DNA of 64,000 nt, taken from the NCBI RefSeq assembly GCF_041956535.1, contig NW_027192211.1, positions 495,995 through 559,994 of the forward strand, in the 5' to 3' direction. Position numbers and translations under genes: made by a program. The notes beneath the pieces are model-generated. The model had not been told where the DNA came from and made no database searches. It saw only the letters and a program-made list of their open reading frames with translations. Source of the stretch: Calcarisporiella thermophila CBS 279.70 (Eukaryota > Calcarisporiellomycota). This document shows, piece by piece, positions 1 to 11,493 of the stretch; within the stretch, counting starts at the first letter, position 1; the number at the start of each line of letters is the position of its first letter.

Positions 1-1
1 A

Positions 2-199
2 GCAATCAACAATGGCATACCTTATCCGCGAGTCCCCGAAGCTGTCAAACTGCGAGAGCGAAGAGTGGGTTTGTCCGTGGTGTTTAAAGCGGTACTTATT
101 TCCGCGCTGGTCGCCTCTTTTTTCATTATGAATTACTCATTGGCGTCCTTCGTCCTTACTAACGCGAGGTTTTTTTTGCGTTTGTTTGTTAATTCATAG
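2..199 (+). CDS. possible C-terminal end of a membrane protein (partial)
   Basis: A frame is open from the window edge to TAG at 197-199. It begins with a Pro-rich, basic stretch (PYPRVPEAVKLRERR) and continues into two hydrophobic segments (around VLISALVASFFIM and FVLTNARFFL). It could be the last exon of a gene that starts outside the window. I recognise no family, and an open frame of 66 codons can arise by chance, so this is a weak call. Confidence 0.25.
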   Translation, partial: AINNGIPYPRVPEAVKLRERRVGLSVVFKAVLISALVASFFIMNYSLASFVLTNARFFLRLFVNS

Positions 200-845
200 C
201 TTCTGGTCTGTGGAGGAATTAAACTGGCATATTGTTCGGTTACATGATGGACATTGGGGTTGAATTGCCTCCGAATCGCTCGAGCTTTCGAATTACATGA
301 CCTGTTAGACGCCTTATCCTTAATTCTATACTATCCATCGGTGGTTATATACATACGACAAAGGTTTTGAATATTAGTACACGAACTCTTTTGAGAATCT
401 TTATTTTATAGCCTTCTTTTTTCCTTCGGCATATTCTTATATACCCATATAATAACAATTGCTCGTGTTGATCTGATATGAAGCATTTTTTTTTCTTGTT
501 TTCCAATCCAATTGTTTTCTATTGTTTTGTATATATAACAGCAACAATCTGTTTTATTTCTACTCATTTTGTCATTTTGTATGTGTGCGTGCCTCTTTTT
601 TTAATAGAAATATAAATTGCTTGATTTTTTCTTTTCCAAGCACTTTCTGTATTCTTTACTTCTTTGGTCTTCTTTTCTTTGGCTGCCAAGTTTTTCGCCT
701 AGAAGAGAGTTGAGTGGCAAAACATCAAAGCCACTGTTGAGGGTGGCTGTGGCCGGCTCATTAGGACTAGATAAAATTTTTGGAGCATCGATTTCTGCGC
801 TGATTGACAGCGAGACATTGGAAAAAGCAGGACTAGAGGGAAACC
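200..845. other. intergenic, AT-rich
   Basis: T-rich stretches and no convincing gene. Short open frames here have no coding character. The last part is the presumed promoter and leader of UBC9. Confidence 0.5.
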
Positions 846-1697
846 ATGTCGGGTATATGTCTAGCTCGCTTACAACAGGAGCGCAAGGATTGGCGCAAAA
901 ATCATCCTTATGTGAGTGCCCGATTGAGTTACTACATGTAAAAGGCTGCAGTTCCTGAATGCGACCTTTCATGAATAGGGATTCTATGCTCGGCCGGCAA
1001 AGAAGGAGGACGGGACACTGGATCTTATGAACTGGCACTGCGGAATACCAGGAAAGAGTGGGGTAGGCTTAGCTAGCTCTCTTTTATCACCCTAGATAGT
1101 CTACTAAAAGCGGATTGTTTTATTTGGGAGCAGACTTCATGGGAGAATGGTATTTTCAAGCTGCAAATGATTTTTACTGAAGGTAAATAATCGACCTCTA
1201 CACCCTCCTTTCCATGAAGCATTGGATAATAATGTTTGTTTTTTCCCTTTTTCTTCATTGTTTATATCAGAATACCCGAGTCGGCCTCCCAAATGTATGC
1301 GTACACTCCCTAAAGGAAGAATGTACAATCCATTTACCACCGACTTTTCTCAACTAGGTAAATTCACGCCTCCGCTCTTCCACGTCAATGTTTACCCGTC
1401 GGGCACGGTGTGTCTCTCTATTCTTAATGAGGAGGAGGGATGGAAGCCTGCCATTACAATCCGACAAATACTCTTGGGAATTCAGGATCTCCTAGACTCT
1501 CCTAACATGGACAGCCCTGCTCACCCTGATGCATACGCATTATATAGGTAAGCAAATATCCCCAATGAGAGCTATTGGAAAATTTCAAGTGGTCCTTTAA
1601 GAGCTGGTTTATCGAAACGGTTTGTGTGTATAGACGTGACCGGGATGCATATGACAAAAGAATTCGACAGCAGGCGAGGGAGAATGCGCAGCAATAG
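846..1697 (+). CDS. UBC9: SUMO-conjugating enzyme UBC9 (E2)
   Basis: Six exons: 846-911, 979-1062, 1134-1182, 1271-1294, 1358-1547, 1634-1697, giving 158 residues, the same length as animal UBC9. UBC9 takes SUMO from the E1 as a thioester and passes it to lysines of target proteins, mostly in the nucleus. The start [16 protein letters not shown] and the active-site segment [11 protein letters not shown] (catalytic Cys93) are diagnostic. The E2 motif normally HPN reads HVN here (His83-Val84-Asn85), keeping the catalytic Asn. The 63-base intron at 1295-1357 has gtatgc/ctag ends, is a multiple of three and has no stop, so an unspliced reading adds 21 unrelated residues inside the E2 fold; removing it restores [12 protein letters not shown]. 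The product would work with a SUMO ligase such as the RING protein at 49.3 kb. Confidence 0.95.
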
Positions 1698-2082
1698 GTT
1701 TTTTTTTAAATTTGCCACGCTACTTTTTTTTCTTGTTAAATAAGAACTTTACTATCTTTCCACCTGGCGTTTATTCAATTTAATTCACTTGAGACTTAAA
1801 GAAGAAAACTCCTTTTATCTTTGATTTTATCTCTTCCCCTTGCTGAGAAAGGCTAATTCGAGTCGGCAGCGAATATGGCCACTAGTTTCCTATTGTCTGA
1901 TAGCTATGATGCTCTACGTATGTAGAAGTTTAATTTCCCGAAGTCAATGGCCCGCCCGACCTTTTCCAACCAACTTAAAGTCATTTGCAAGCTCGAAAAG
2001 ATAATAGTGTGACTGCCACTGGTATTTATTTCCACTACCGCTACAAACTGTGGAATACTAACATCGTTTGTAATGCCAGACC
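1698..2082. other. intergenic
   Basis: AT-rich DNA between UBC9 and the ALKBH8-like gene. I see poly-T runs and no gene. Confidence 0.5.
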
Positions 2083-3267
2083 ATGCTCGAACCTTCTCCC
2101 CCCTCTCTTTCTAAATCCGCACTGAAACGCCGGGCCAAACTTGAATACCGTAAACATCAGGCCTATTCATGCGTTTCCCGCAGCCTCGGTCTTCCCACCC
2201 ACGAGAATCTCTTCTCCCCTGATCCAACTCCTTGTCTATTGCTTGCATCAGGCTCAACGGGCCAGGGAGGCGTGACATGCGAGCAGGTAGAGAGACTTTT
2301 CTCTGGATGTGAAGGATTCGAGCGCGTGTTTCTGGGTCCTTGTAAGGTAAGAACCTTTAATGTGGCAATGATGGCCCTTTCGCATGAGGAAGAATAGTAT
2401 CCAATCTGAATTGGCTCTGATTCTTCATTGTTGCAGCCCTATACGCTGGTATACTTTCGCGATGCGGCGTGTGCCGTTGCGGCTCGTTCTCGGTTCCATG
2501 AGCAACTATGGGAAAATGCTAACACCAGCAAACCCATCTTTCTCGAGTATCTTCCCCGCCATTCGGTCGATATGCTTTTGGCTCCCCATCCCTCCGCCGC
2601 CTCGCCCGAGAATCACCTGCAAGTTCCAGGCCTGACGTTGTACCAAGATTTTCTTTCGCCTGAGGAGGAGGCACTGCTTCTCGATGAGTTGGAGAAAAAT
2701 GAGTGGAGGAGCGTGCAGGAGCGAATGGTACAGCAATACGGACACGCCTATGATTACACCCATTTCGCCATATCCACCACCAGCCCTCCCCCCATCCCCT
2801 CCTATATCATCCCCTTGATGGATCGCATCCATACCCTCAGAACCGATCTCCACCCCCTGACCCAGCTAGCCGTGCAAAAATATGAGCCTGGACAGGGTAT
2901 CCCCCCCCATGCCGACAGTCACGTGGTCTTCTCCTCCGCAGTTGTATGCATCTCGCTTGCCGCGCCCATCACCATGGACTTTATCAAGGGCCGTGATCCC
3001 CTCTCCGAGACGGGTGGCCACGTTGTGAGCGTCGATGTCCCTGCACGCTCGCTGATGATTCTGGAAGGTGAGGCCCGTTACGGCTGGGAGCATTGCATCC
3101 GGGAGAGGACCACTGATTTTGTGGAGGGCAGAGGAGTGCGACCCAGACGGGTACGGGTGTCGATGACCTTTCGGGCCCTGAGAGCGGTGCAGCCGTGCGA
3201 GTGCCCGTGGCCGGAGATATGCGACCGAGATGCGGTTCGTTTTGGATTCCCGAGAAGAGCAAGTTGA
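2083..3267 (+). CDS. ALKBH8-like 2-oxoglutarate/Fe(II) dioxygenase with N-terminal RRM-like domain
   Basis: Two exons, 2083-2346 and 2437-3267 (364 residues). The N-terminal ~130 residues resemble the RRM of ALKBH8 (GVTCEQVERLFSG, then PYTLVYFRD across the splice). The rest is an AlkB double-stranded beta-helix: YEPGQGIPPHADSH supplies the iron ligands His and Asp, YGWEHCI the second His, and RRVRVSMTFR the 2-oxoglutarate-binding Arg. YEPGQGIPPH and the MDF that follows match the ALKBH8 clade, whose animal members hydroxylate modified wobble uridines in tRNA. The methyltransferase domain that follows AlkB in animal ALKBH8 is absent; the protein ends just after the fold. In fungi that step belongs to separate Trm9 proteins. 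Substrate is inferred from the family. An AATAAA-like signal lies at about 3333. Confidence 0.88.
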
Positions 3268-3647
3268 ACCTCATCCAATACCATATTATTCCATTTTGTA
3301 ATTTATTGTATACAACCTCATTCCCCAAGAAATAAAACACGGAAATTTAAATAAACACCTAATCGTGACATAATGGATGGGCTCCAGTCAGAATACAAAT
3401 GCGGGTATTCTGCAAAAATGTGAATACACAAAAAGTATCGTATCATTAGAGGGAGGAGGGGAGGAAGAAGATGCAGAGATAGAATGAAACGAGAAAATGG
3501 AAATGCGGGTGATATTGAGCGGGATAAGTGTCTATTCTTTCAGTAACCAGCCGCGATACCATGCTTCCGGGAATCGCTCACAGCTATGGGGAAGTAGGTT
3601 GATACCAGTTAGTCAGTCTGTCAGTCCGCCTCGTGGTCCCGAGAACG
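3268..3647. other. convergent intergenic region
   Basis: Between the 3' ends of the ALKBH8-like gene and the GGT gene. It holds the likely poly(A) signals of both and no gene. Confidence 0.5.
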
Positions 3648-5981
3648 CTATTTCAGTCGCTTACCATAGATTGTATCGGATATCCGTTGCACTGCCTGCA
3701 CTTCCGACAACGGCTTGCGTATATCCCTAATCGTCACGTTATGCCCTCTGCTCACGAGACCTTCAATCAGTTCTGCAGGAAAACCACTTTCCACCACCGC
3801 AACATTCGGCAAGAGCTGGTGATGCACCCGAGACGTCTCCACGGCATGCAGTAGATCCATGTTGAAATCCAGGACATTCAGCAATACGTCGAGGGTGGCG
3901 GTGATAATGCGCGAGCCCCCGCTGGCCCCCAGAACAAGTTCAAAGTTCCCGTCCCGCTCGACAAAGGTGGGGACGGAGGACGAGAGTGGGCGCTTGTGCG
4001 AGGTAGGATAGTTGAAGGGGGAGGGGTATAGGTTGAATTCATTGGGTTGCCCGGGGATCGAAAAGTCGTCCATCTCGTCATTGAGGATGACTCCGGTGAC
4101 AGGATCGATAACTTTAGAGCCAAACTCCAGGTTGACCTAAGCACAATTACAAGAAAAGGAAAGCAGTTTAGCCATTGAAACCATCCCCCAAGACTCGAGA
4201 AAACGAGATGCAATACAGTAGAGGTCAAAGAAACGGCCATCCCATCCTTATCTACGACGGAAAGGTGGGTTGTTCCGTGGTTCTCGATGGTATCGTACTT
4301 GGGGTTGTAGTACAACGGATCAAAGGTGCGCTCGTCCGAGATATTGCGTCGAACACGATCCGCCCACCCTTTGGTCAAGATTTCGGCCATCCGCTCTTTA
4401 TTGTTGATATATTCCGGATCGCCAAGTTCGGTGCGCGCCGCAAATCCATGCTTGAAGGCTTCGACAATCCTGATATTATTCCAGAGTAAAAATATATTAG
4501 GTCGACTGTAGAGGATGTTACTTTTCTAACCACCCTACCGATGCAGATTCACTTCATTTAGCCCCCCAACCTTCAGGTTATATCTTTCCAGTATGTTCAG
4601 TACCGCGATCAGCACCGGCCCACTCGTCGGGGCGGGGCCCGTGATTATTTTGCGTCCATGATAGTAGGTGCTGATGGGTTCTCTAATTATAGCTCGATAC
4701 GCAGCAAAATCTTCTCGAGTTAAAACTCCACCCGTGCTCTGGATACGTTCGATCAAGTGATCGGCGATTTTTCCGGTGTAGAAGGCGTCAGCACCTTCGT
4801 TAGCAATGGTTTCAAGTGTGTTGGCAAGGTTGGGGCGAAGCAGCAGGTCCCCCTCGGCGAGAAGAGTCCCATTTGGGGCAAATGTGGCAGCCCAGTCTCC
4901 CGTGGAGAGAAGCGATTCAAATATTCGGATACGGCGCGCAAGCTCTGGGCCAACTTTGACGCCGTATCGATTTAGGGCTATAATGGGGGCAAAAATATCT
5001 TTCCATGGGAGCTTTCCGTGCCTAGTTTTATATTAAAAAAATAAAGGTTATAAAAAATGCAGAGTATAAGATGCTTCGAAGTCGATGGAAAGACTACCTT
5101 GAGTGTGCAAGTTCGAAACCCTTGATCTCTCCCCTGTATTGGATAGAGTGCTCGTTGAAATATTACGATAAACACCAACACTAAAGTAATGCAACTTACG
5201 GAACCCCCACAGATAGTCCGCCAGTCTGCGCAAGCTTAGGGTCATGAATATACATGGACTTGTTTGCAGCAATAGGTGCTTCTTCACGGAAATCGATCAG
5301 CTCAGAGGATCCATTTGCGCTTCTTATTAACATAAAGCCACCACTTATAGTACGAAAAGAGTTGGTTGAGGGTAAGAGTGAGAATAAAAGTGACGAAATG
5401 AAGATGCTGTGGCCTACCCTCCGATACCAGAAGAAAACATGTTGATACTTCCAACGCAAAGTCCGGAGGCAATGGCCGCATCGACTGCATTCCCACCCTT
5501 CTTCAAAACTGTATCAAAACCAACACATTAGGAGGTGAAATTCACAAGCGAAGACGATTTCGATTCTTACTCTCCACTCCGATCTCAGAGCATTCGATAA
5601 CCTCCGCCGCGACTGCTCCAGTGTGGACCTTTACCAGTTTTTTCTCCAAATCTATTCGAGAGGGAATTTAAATGCATTATTAGGTCATGCTCTCCTTTTA
5701 GTCTCTGCGCAATTTCAAGACCAACTTTCATGACCCCCTACGGGGCGAAACTGAATCCCAATAATCAGGGTCAACAATAACACGCCCGCTAAGGTCAGAA
5801 CAACGATGATCCGGCGTCTTCTAGAGGACAAGCATCGCTGTGCTTTCACCACCGGATCCGAAGAAAGTAGTCCATCATGATCCGAAACCGACTCTAGATC
5901 GTCTTCTAATCCCCTCATATCTGCAATTTGTGTATGGTGATGGTCGTCTCTGCTAAATTTTGGCATCAAGACGCAATGCAA
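3648..5981 (-). CDS. gamma-glutamyltranspeptidase
   Basis: Eight exons on the minus strand: 5981-5742, 5643-5571, 5508-5418, 5343-5200, 5133-5098, 5021-4539, 4469-4217, 4136-3648 (602 residues). The enzyme moves the gamma-glutamyl group of glutathione to acceptors or water. Residues ~55-75 form a signal anchor (RRRRIIVVLTLAGVLLL), so the catalytic part should face the vacuole or exterior. Family hallmarks are HTGAVAAE, GGNAVDAA, SSGIGGGGFM, DFREEAP, and HGTTHLSVVD, whose first Thr of TTH is the autoprocessing nucleophile. LGASGGSRI near the end is the conserved small-subunit motif. All residues known for processing appear present. The exon 1/2 junction is the least certain: I used the gtaggg donor and a ttggag acceptor; a nearby alternative changes about four residues. 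Confidence 0.93.
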
Positions 5982-7444
5982 TCCCAGGCTTTAAATACAA
6001 GACAGTTAAAGGTACACATAAAAAAGCTTAAGCTGTGATTTTGGTCCATTTTCATTCGCCTATGCTTAGGGCTTGAATTGGTTGGATTGCGTGATCAGCA
6101 AGATTATGTCCGCTGATTACCGAGCTGTTTTGGGCAAGGTTTCTCCCCCAAGATAGAACAGCGTAAAGAAATAAAATCTAACATGCTTAAGCTACACGAT
6201 TGCCGGTCGTTGTAGCTGGAATCTAGGTGGCCTTTTGAATAAACCACTCCGCGAAGCTGGTTGAAATCATCTACGAATTTCTCGGATGTCAATCGACATC
6301 CATCCCATAAGGAAACTCGTCACATGACATCAAGAGTGATTTATCGGAAGCCAGATATTGGACATAAAAATTTATATTAAGTCAGATCCTCTGCTCTCCT
6401 TACTAATGAAATGATGAAAAAATGCGTCATACCGAAACTATGAGAAAGAACACCTCTATTTTGGGGATAACTCTAGATCTCTATTTCTATGGAGGGGCTA
6501 CAACGTATACTACATCTATTGAAAAAAAAAAGTAGTGAAGGTGTGTGGAATAATTATATAAGCATGGCGTTATATGAAGAGACTAATTATGGCGTTATGT
6601 AAGTGGCGGTAGCTAAAAAGAGTAGAGATGGGATATAATAGTAATGAAAGCTAACCTATTGGTAAAATATAATAAATGTAATACATATATAATATAGCAA
6701 AGAAAAAGGGGAAAGTTCTTTACAACATTCTACTATTGTCACAACCCAAAAATTCCCTTACATCTTCTTAAGCTGGCTTCGTCGCCTACTTTGGATTTTT
6801 TCATTTCTTGCCTCTTTCATATCCTTATTGATTCAGCACCTGTGGTCGTCACGATGCCATTTTTTATACCAATGATGAGGATTTCGACAAGTGTTGTTAT
6901 GTAGCCAGTGTCTGCTATCGACAGCATGCTAACCTGTCAAGCGGGAAAACCACTGAATTCTTCCCATTCCTTGAAATATCACGGCAGAGATCGAATGAAA
7001 AACTACGCTACCGTAATTTACTTAAGCTTAATAAACAGATTCAATTCTCTCAAATATGGAAACTATACTATAGTATAACCTTCTCTCTTCTCCAACAAGC
7101 GTAAAAAGGTTAGCCAGTGATATTTGACAAGTTTAACTTATGACCTTGACGCTTGTCATTAAGTCAACCACTCCCGTTGCCACAATTATTTTTTGTACCC
7201 CTGACAAGAACCATTAATAGGGCTCAGCCAGTAAATTTCTAAAAAAAGTTTGTGGCTAATCATCAAGGCAACCTTTTATCTGTATAAAGAGCGCCATTGT
7301 TCCAATTTGACAGTTAATTATCTTAAATATACTAATGTATTGAATAGATTGGATTCAAAAGAATACATTAAAGTTGGTTTTTTAACTTCATCATTATTTA
7401 TATTCAGCGAGTCTAAAAATTATAGATAGAATGTCTCCAGGATA
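5982..7444. other. gene-poor AT-rich region
   Basis: Nearly 1.5 kb upstream of the GGT gene with only short, non-coding-looking frames. I see no tRNA or repeat family. Confidence 0.5.
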
Positions 7445-7852
7445 TTAACAGTCACGAATGTTGAACTTATCGAACTTGAATTTGCCGATGATCGGAACGT
7501 CACCCAAGCAGCCGGTAATACGGAAGCTCTTCATCTTGCTGCCTTTAGCGCTGACCGGGTACTTAGACCAGCTGTAGCCGCGGCCGCCATTGTGTCCGAG
7601 AGAGTGGCCCTTGCAAGCTCGCTCGTCGAAGAGACGGATTTCGCATTGGTAAGCTTGGATGGTGCAGAACTTGAAGCCTCGGACCCCCTGGTCCACCACT
7701 TCCTGATTGATGTCATAGCAATCGTTCTTCGCCTCACGACTGAAGTGGGTGCTCACGTGGTCTTTGCTCTCAAAACGAGCCACCCAAGCGTTGACTTGCG
7801 CACTTAGCACGGCGAGCACCAGAAGAAGCAATGCGCTGTAGCGAGCAAACAT
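7445..7852 (-). CDS. small secreted cysteine-rich protein
   Basis: A single exon of 135 residues. A clear signal peptide (MFARYSALLLLVLAVLSAQV, predicted cleavage after VNA) is followed by a basic mature chain of about 113 residues. The mature chain has six cysteines (in NDC, KFC, YQC, RAC, TGC, RDC), enough for three disulfides, and the last is the final residue. The pattern is that of secreted effector-like or antimicrobial-type proteins, or a small beta-rich fold; I do not recognise the family. The gene has an unusually good TATA box 74 bases upstream of the ATG and sits alone in a gene-poor stretch, as condition-specific secreted genes often do. A secreted product is well supported; the role is unknown. 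Confidence 0.8.
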   Translation of the reverse strand: MFARYSALLLLVLAVLSAQVNAWVARFESKDHVSTHFSREAKNDCYDINQEVVDQGVRGFKFCTIQAYQCEIRLFDERACKGHSLGHNGGRGYSWSKYPVSAKGSKMKSFRITGCLGDVPIIGKFKFDKFNIRDC

Positions 7853-7925
7853 AGTGAAAATGATGGAATGAAATCGAGTGTTGGAGATGGGTTGATATTG
7901 CCAGACCTCATGCGCAAGGAGAGAC

Positions 7926-7933
7926 TATTTATA
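7926..7933 (-). promoter_or_regulatory. TATA box of the small secreted protein gene
   Basis: On the minus strand this reads TATAAATA within GTATAAATAG, 74 bases upstream of the ATG at 7852, a plausible distance for a leader of about 45 bases. Most other genes in the window lack such a clear match. Confidence 0.6.
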
Positions 7934-10242
7934 CTTTCCCCAAGTCGGATCAATGACTCATTTACCAGGGTAACTTCCATTGACAAGGAGGCGCTGATCG
8001 GATAGAATATTGGAAGCTCGCCGTCCATTGTATTTCTTTAACCCGTCTCCTAAGCTAACCTGCAATACGCCCTTTACACAGAACGTGGTTTGCGCCATAC
8101 ACTTACTAATCTGTATTGTGATCTGGGCTCTAAAGCCACACTTCATTACCATGCTAGTGTCTTGGCATATTCAGGAATATACTGTGCGACGGAAGGAGTG
8201 GCTCATTCAAATTGAGTGGTGGTGGCCTATCATTATCCACCTGGCGTTTTCATTCGTGTTTAAAAAAAGGGCTAGCCTTAATTAATATAGTGGCGGATCA
8301 TCCTTGTTGGCTATGCAATCCATCATCCGGTTGTCAATATGCTTGAATTTCAACCGCTTTCTTTGCTCAAAGTGAAAATCGTAAAGGATCAATAATTGAA
8401 AATTTCGAGGCAACCTCTTTGCTAGTAGGTTCAAAATATAAATAGGTTATTGCAAATTTAATTGACTCGGGAGTGGAAAAAAATTTCTTAATGATAATCA
8501 TGAAGGCAAAAAATCTCTCTCTCAAAAAAAAAAAAGCTAAGCTTTGGAATTTGGAGGTTCTCCTAAGCATAGTGATTACTCACTTGTGGCACAAAAGAGT
8601 CTCAAATATTGAGCCCTTTTGCAGTTAAGCGCTAGATAAAGGGGTATATTCTCGCGAAAGCCTAAGCTATTTTTTAAGCATCTTCACATTATCTTTGCAT
8701 CTCTGGGAAAAAGATCGGATGCCCTAAATTCTTGAATAGCATAGAACACAGAAAGTTCTTCAAGGGAGGTGACAAATGACACGGGCAATATTTCTATAGC
8801 GTCGAGATCATCGGTGGCTTAATTCAATGGACATCATTTGAGGCTTAAATTCATTTTTCAAGCTATAAGGATTTTTCAGATTTTATTAGGCTCCACACTA
8901 GCACCCGAGCAAACTAATTGCAGAATTAGTATAGAATAGAGCACCTGGTCATTTGAACGAAACCAATCGATCCCAGAGAGATGGCACAGCGCTTTGAAGG
9001 AATAGGATTAGACCTTTATTCACAAATAAAAAATGGTCTTTGCCATGCCTGCTTCTCCAAAAACAAAATATGGTCAATCTAGCTTGATGCACTGAATAAA
9101 TTTAGTTTACCATTCGTTTCCGTACAACATACCTCTACAGCACCGACATACTATAGGACCGTATTGGATATCATGCCACTGAGCTTCTAAAATAAATTGT
9201 TATTAAGACTCACTTGCTCTGTAATAAGCCTTCTTTAGGAAAGTTTTAGAGCATTTGAACTTGCTCGAACATTCCATTGTTGTCTACCTATTGTTGTGAT
9301 TTTCGAGCTCCAGCAAGAGTTTAGTAAAGTCTATGCTGTAGGAAACTTGTGTTCAGTACATATTCAGGATGTATGATAGGTGTAGAATATCTAAGAGTCA
9401 ATCACCTCTTAGATGTCGTCTAATATCCGCCCTGTAAAACCTCACCAAGTTGATTTTTTCTAACCCAGCTATACAACCTCCAGGGACAACATAGTATAGT
9501 GTTTGTAGAGCGAGTACTGTATTATGTTTGAGGGAAGGATCTTTATTAGAGGTTTTGGGCGAAGAATGCCCCGTCTCAATAGGCTTGAAAGAGGTTAACA
9601 CGGGTTTTATGGGCTTTTCGTGCCAGTCACTGGAATTAGTATCGGGTAAATTAACCGCGCTGAGTACACTGGGAATCGGTTTTTGATCAACAACCCCTAT
9701 CAGAAAGCCTACCCAAGTTTTCTCACTCTATTATGCATAGGGATGCTTCTTCTAGTCGTTTCCAACCAGTATGCACTTTCTTGGAATTCAAATGAAACTA
9801 TAGGGCGATTTGGAGAGCACGTTCAATAACCTTTGCAGTCAATTTCAATGAGAGGGATCGGTTTCAAGTGCCATGGATAATCTTTATCATTATTCTAATA
9901 GAGACTAGGACAAATTACAGGGTAAACACTGAAATAGGATGGATGATAGTCTAAGAATAGCTCCCAAAACATCAATGTATATGAAAAAAGCACAAGGTAT
10001 TAGAAGTCGCAAAGAGACAGGAGCAAAAACGGGTTATGTACAAAACAGCAGCAGGTCCAAAATGGAAAGGGTGGTGTACAGATAAACTAAAGACGCTCCG
10101 ATTCATTTTTTTATATGAAAAGAAGCGTACTGGACACTATACTGTGGCTCTTTTATTGGCCATGATTTTCTGTTGGGTCTCTTCCGCATCGTTCTCATGT
10201 TCCTCGGCACTGGGAACCACTATCGAAAATGAAAGAAGTCCG
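7934..10242. other. gene-poor region
   Basis: About 2.3 kb with no frame that looks coding on either strand. The short frames near 8010-8285 and 9398-9601 have no recognisable motif, and the one at 10036-10260 overlaps the DeSI gene in a wrong frame. No tandem array, tRNA or transposon ends were seen. Confidence 0.45.
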
Positions 10243-11157
10243 TTATTCAGGGTTAAGTAAGCGAACTGCATACATAGGCTCCGACATACCCTCATACTCG
10301 AAGTCTGGTGGCTCGATCCATTCGCCCGGTACAACACATGGGAACATCGCCCCAATGCGAGCAGCTCGATTGATCCAACCTAGCATCAAGGGATGAGCTC
10401 TGGTAAATATCTGCAAAATACAAAAACCAAATAGACTTGAGAAACCAGGTACCAGGCGCCGGCTTTCCTAGGACTCTTGCGCAAAAATCCGATGAAAAAT
10501 GGTTGCAGTTCCTATTCCAAGCCAGGGGTTATTGAAGCAGGCGAAAGACAATATGTATAAATGCTAGTTCTGACCTTGTCAAAAGGTTGTACGATATGCC
10601 AGTGTATTCAGTATGGAGTTGCACGAGAATGGCGCTGATCTCTTCCGGAGTCTTCTGCGAATATCCCATGAAAATGGATTTCCTATAGACAACCGGTCCG
10701 ATGAATCAATCCCAGATTATTGGCCATTGGGAAACGACTGGAATCGAAACTTACTTAAACAGCACACCAGGGGGTCCTATTTTGGGGGGCACTGTAAAAA
10801 TGCCAGAGAAATTCTCGGGGTGGCCGCCAAAACAATACTCTAAATGTGGGATGAGGAGGATTCATTTCGCTGTCCCTAGAGAATAAACACAAAATCCGCA
10901 AGTTACCTGTCCCTAATATTTCGGCACCGCTGTGGAAGATGCCCACTCCGAAGGCATATCCTAAAGATGTCAGCGCACATGGCTGTATCTACAGAGGGTA
11001 TTTGCATCACAGATTGAATGTTAATAGAATGGAGAGAGAAAATTAGTAGAGTAGTCCATGCATTAGTTACCATGTCGTAAACATTGATGAAGACGGGAAT
11101 GCCGTCCGCAGAATGTTCTTGGGATTTACGCCTAGTCTTGCGTATCCAGGTAAACAT
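10243..11157 (-). CDS. DeSI/PPPDE-family cysteine protease
   Basis: Six small exons: 11157-11071, 10988-10907, 10839-10755, 10682-10575, 10511-10453, 10379-10243 (185 residues). The assembled protein follows DESI2 from end to end: GIPVFINVYDM, then GVGIFHSGAEILG with the catalytic His, EYCFGGHPENFSGIF, RNCNHFSSDFC with the catalytic Cys, and PGWINRAARIG. PPPDE enzymes are papain-fold isopeptidases that remove SUMO or ubiquitin, or act as acyl-protein thioesterases. Both active residues are present. The start is the first in-frame ATG, just before FTWIRKTRRK; the preceding open frame has none. No exon is long enough to stand out, so a caller that ignores splicing would miss the gene. Product well supported; substrate unknown. 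Confidence 0.88.
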
Positions 11158-11493
11158 TGGGTAGAGAAGGACAATATAAAGTTGTAGAGCATAAGGGTGA
11201 AATGGAGCATTAAAAATAGCCACTAAATGAATTGAGGCACAGCACTGGAAAGTGGTAATCCAATTGCTAAAGACATTTATGAAAATGAAACCACTTGCCT
11301 CTATTTTTTTACCTAAATTGAAGGATTATCGGGCAGAATATTATGCTCATCACGATAACTTTCTGATATCTATCCTGGGGGCTTTCGTTCTTTATTTTTC
11401 TTTCCAAATCCATTTTGTCACTTCAATACATTCTTGCCACGCCGGTCCGCCACGCCGGTAACATCTAACGTTCCCAAAAGGGAGGTGGTTGAG
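11158..11493. other. divergent intergenic region, DeSI/HP1
   Basis: 336 bases between the divergent starts of the DeSI-like and HP1-like genes. It holds the direct repeat GCCACGCCGGT at about 11436 and 11450, and no gene. The frame before the HP1 ATG is open back to 11359 without an ATG. Confidence 0.45.
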
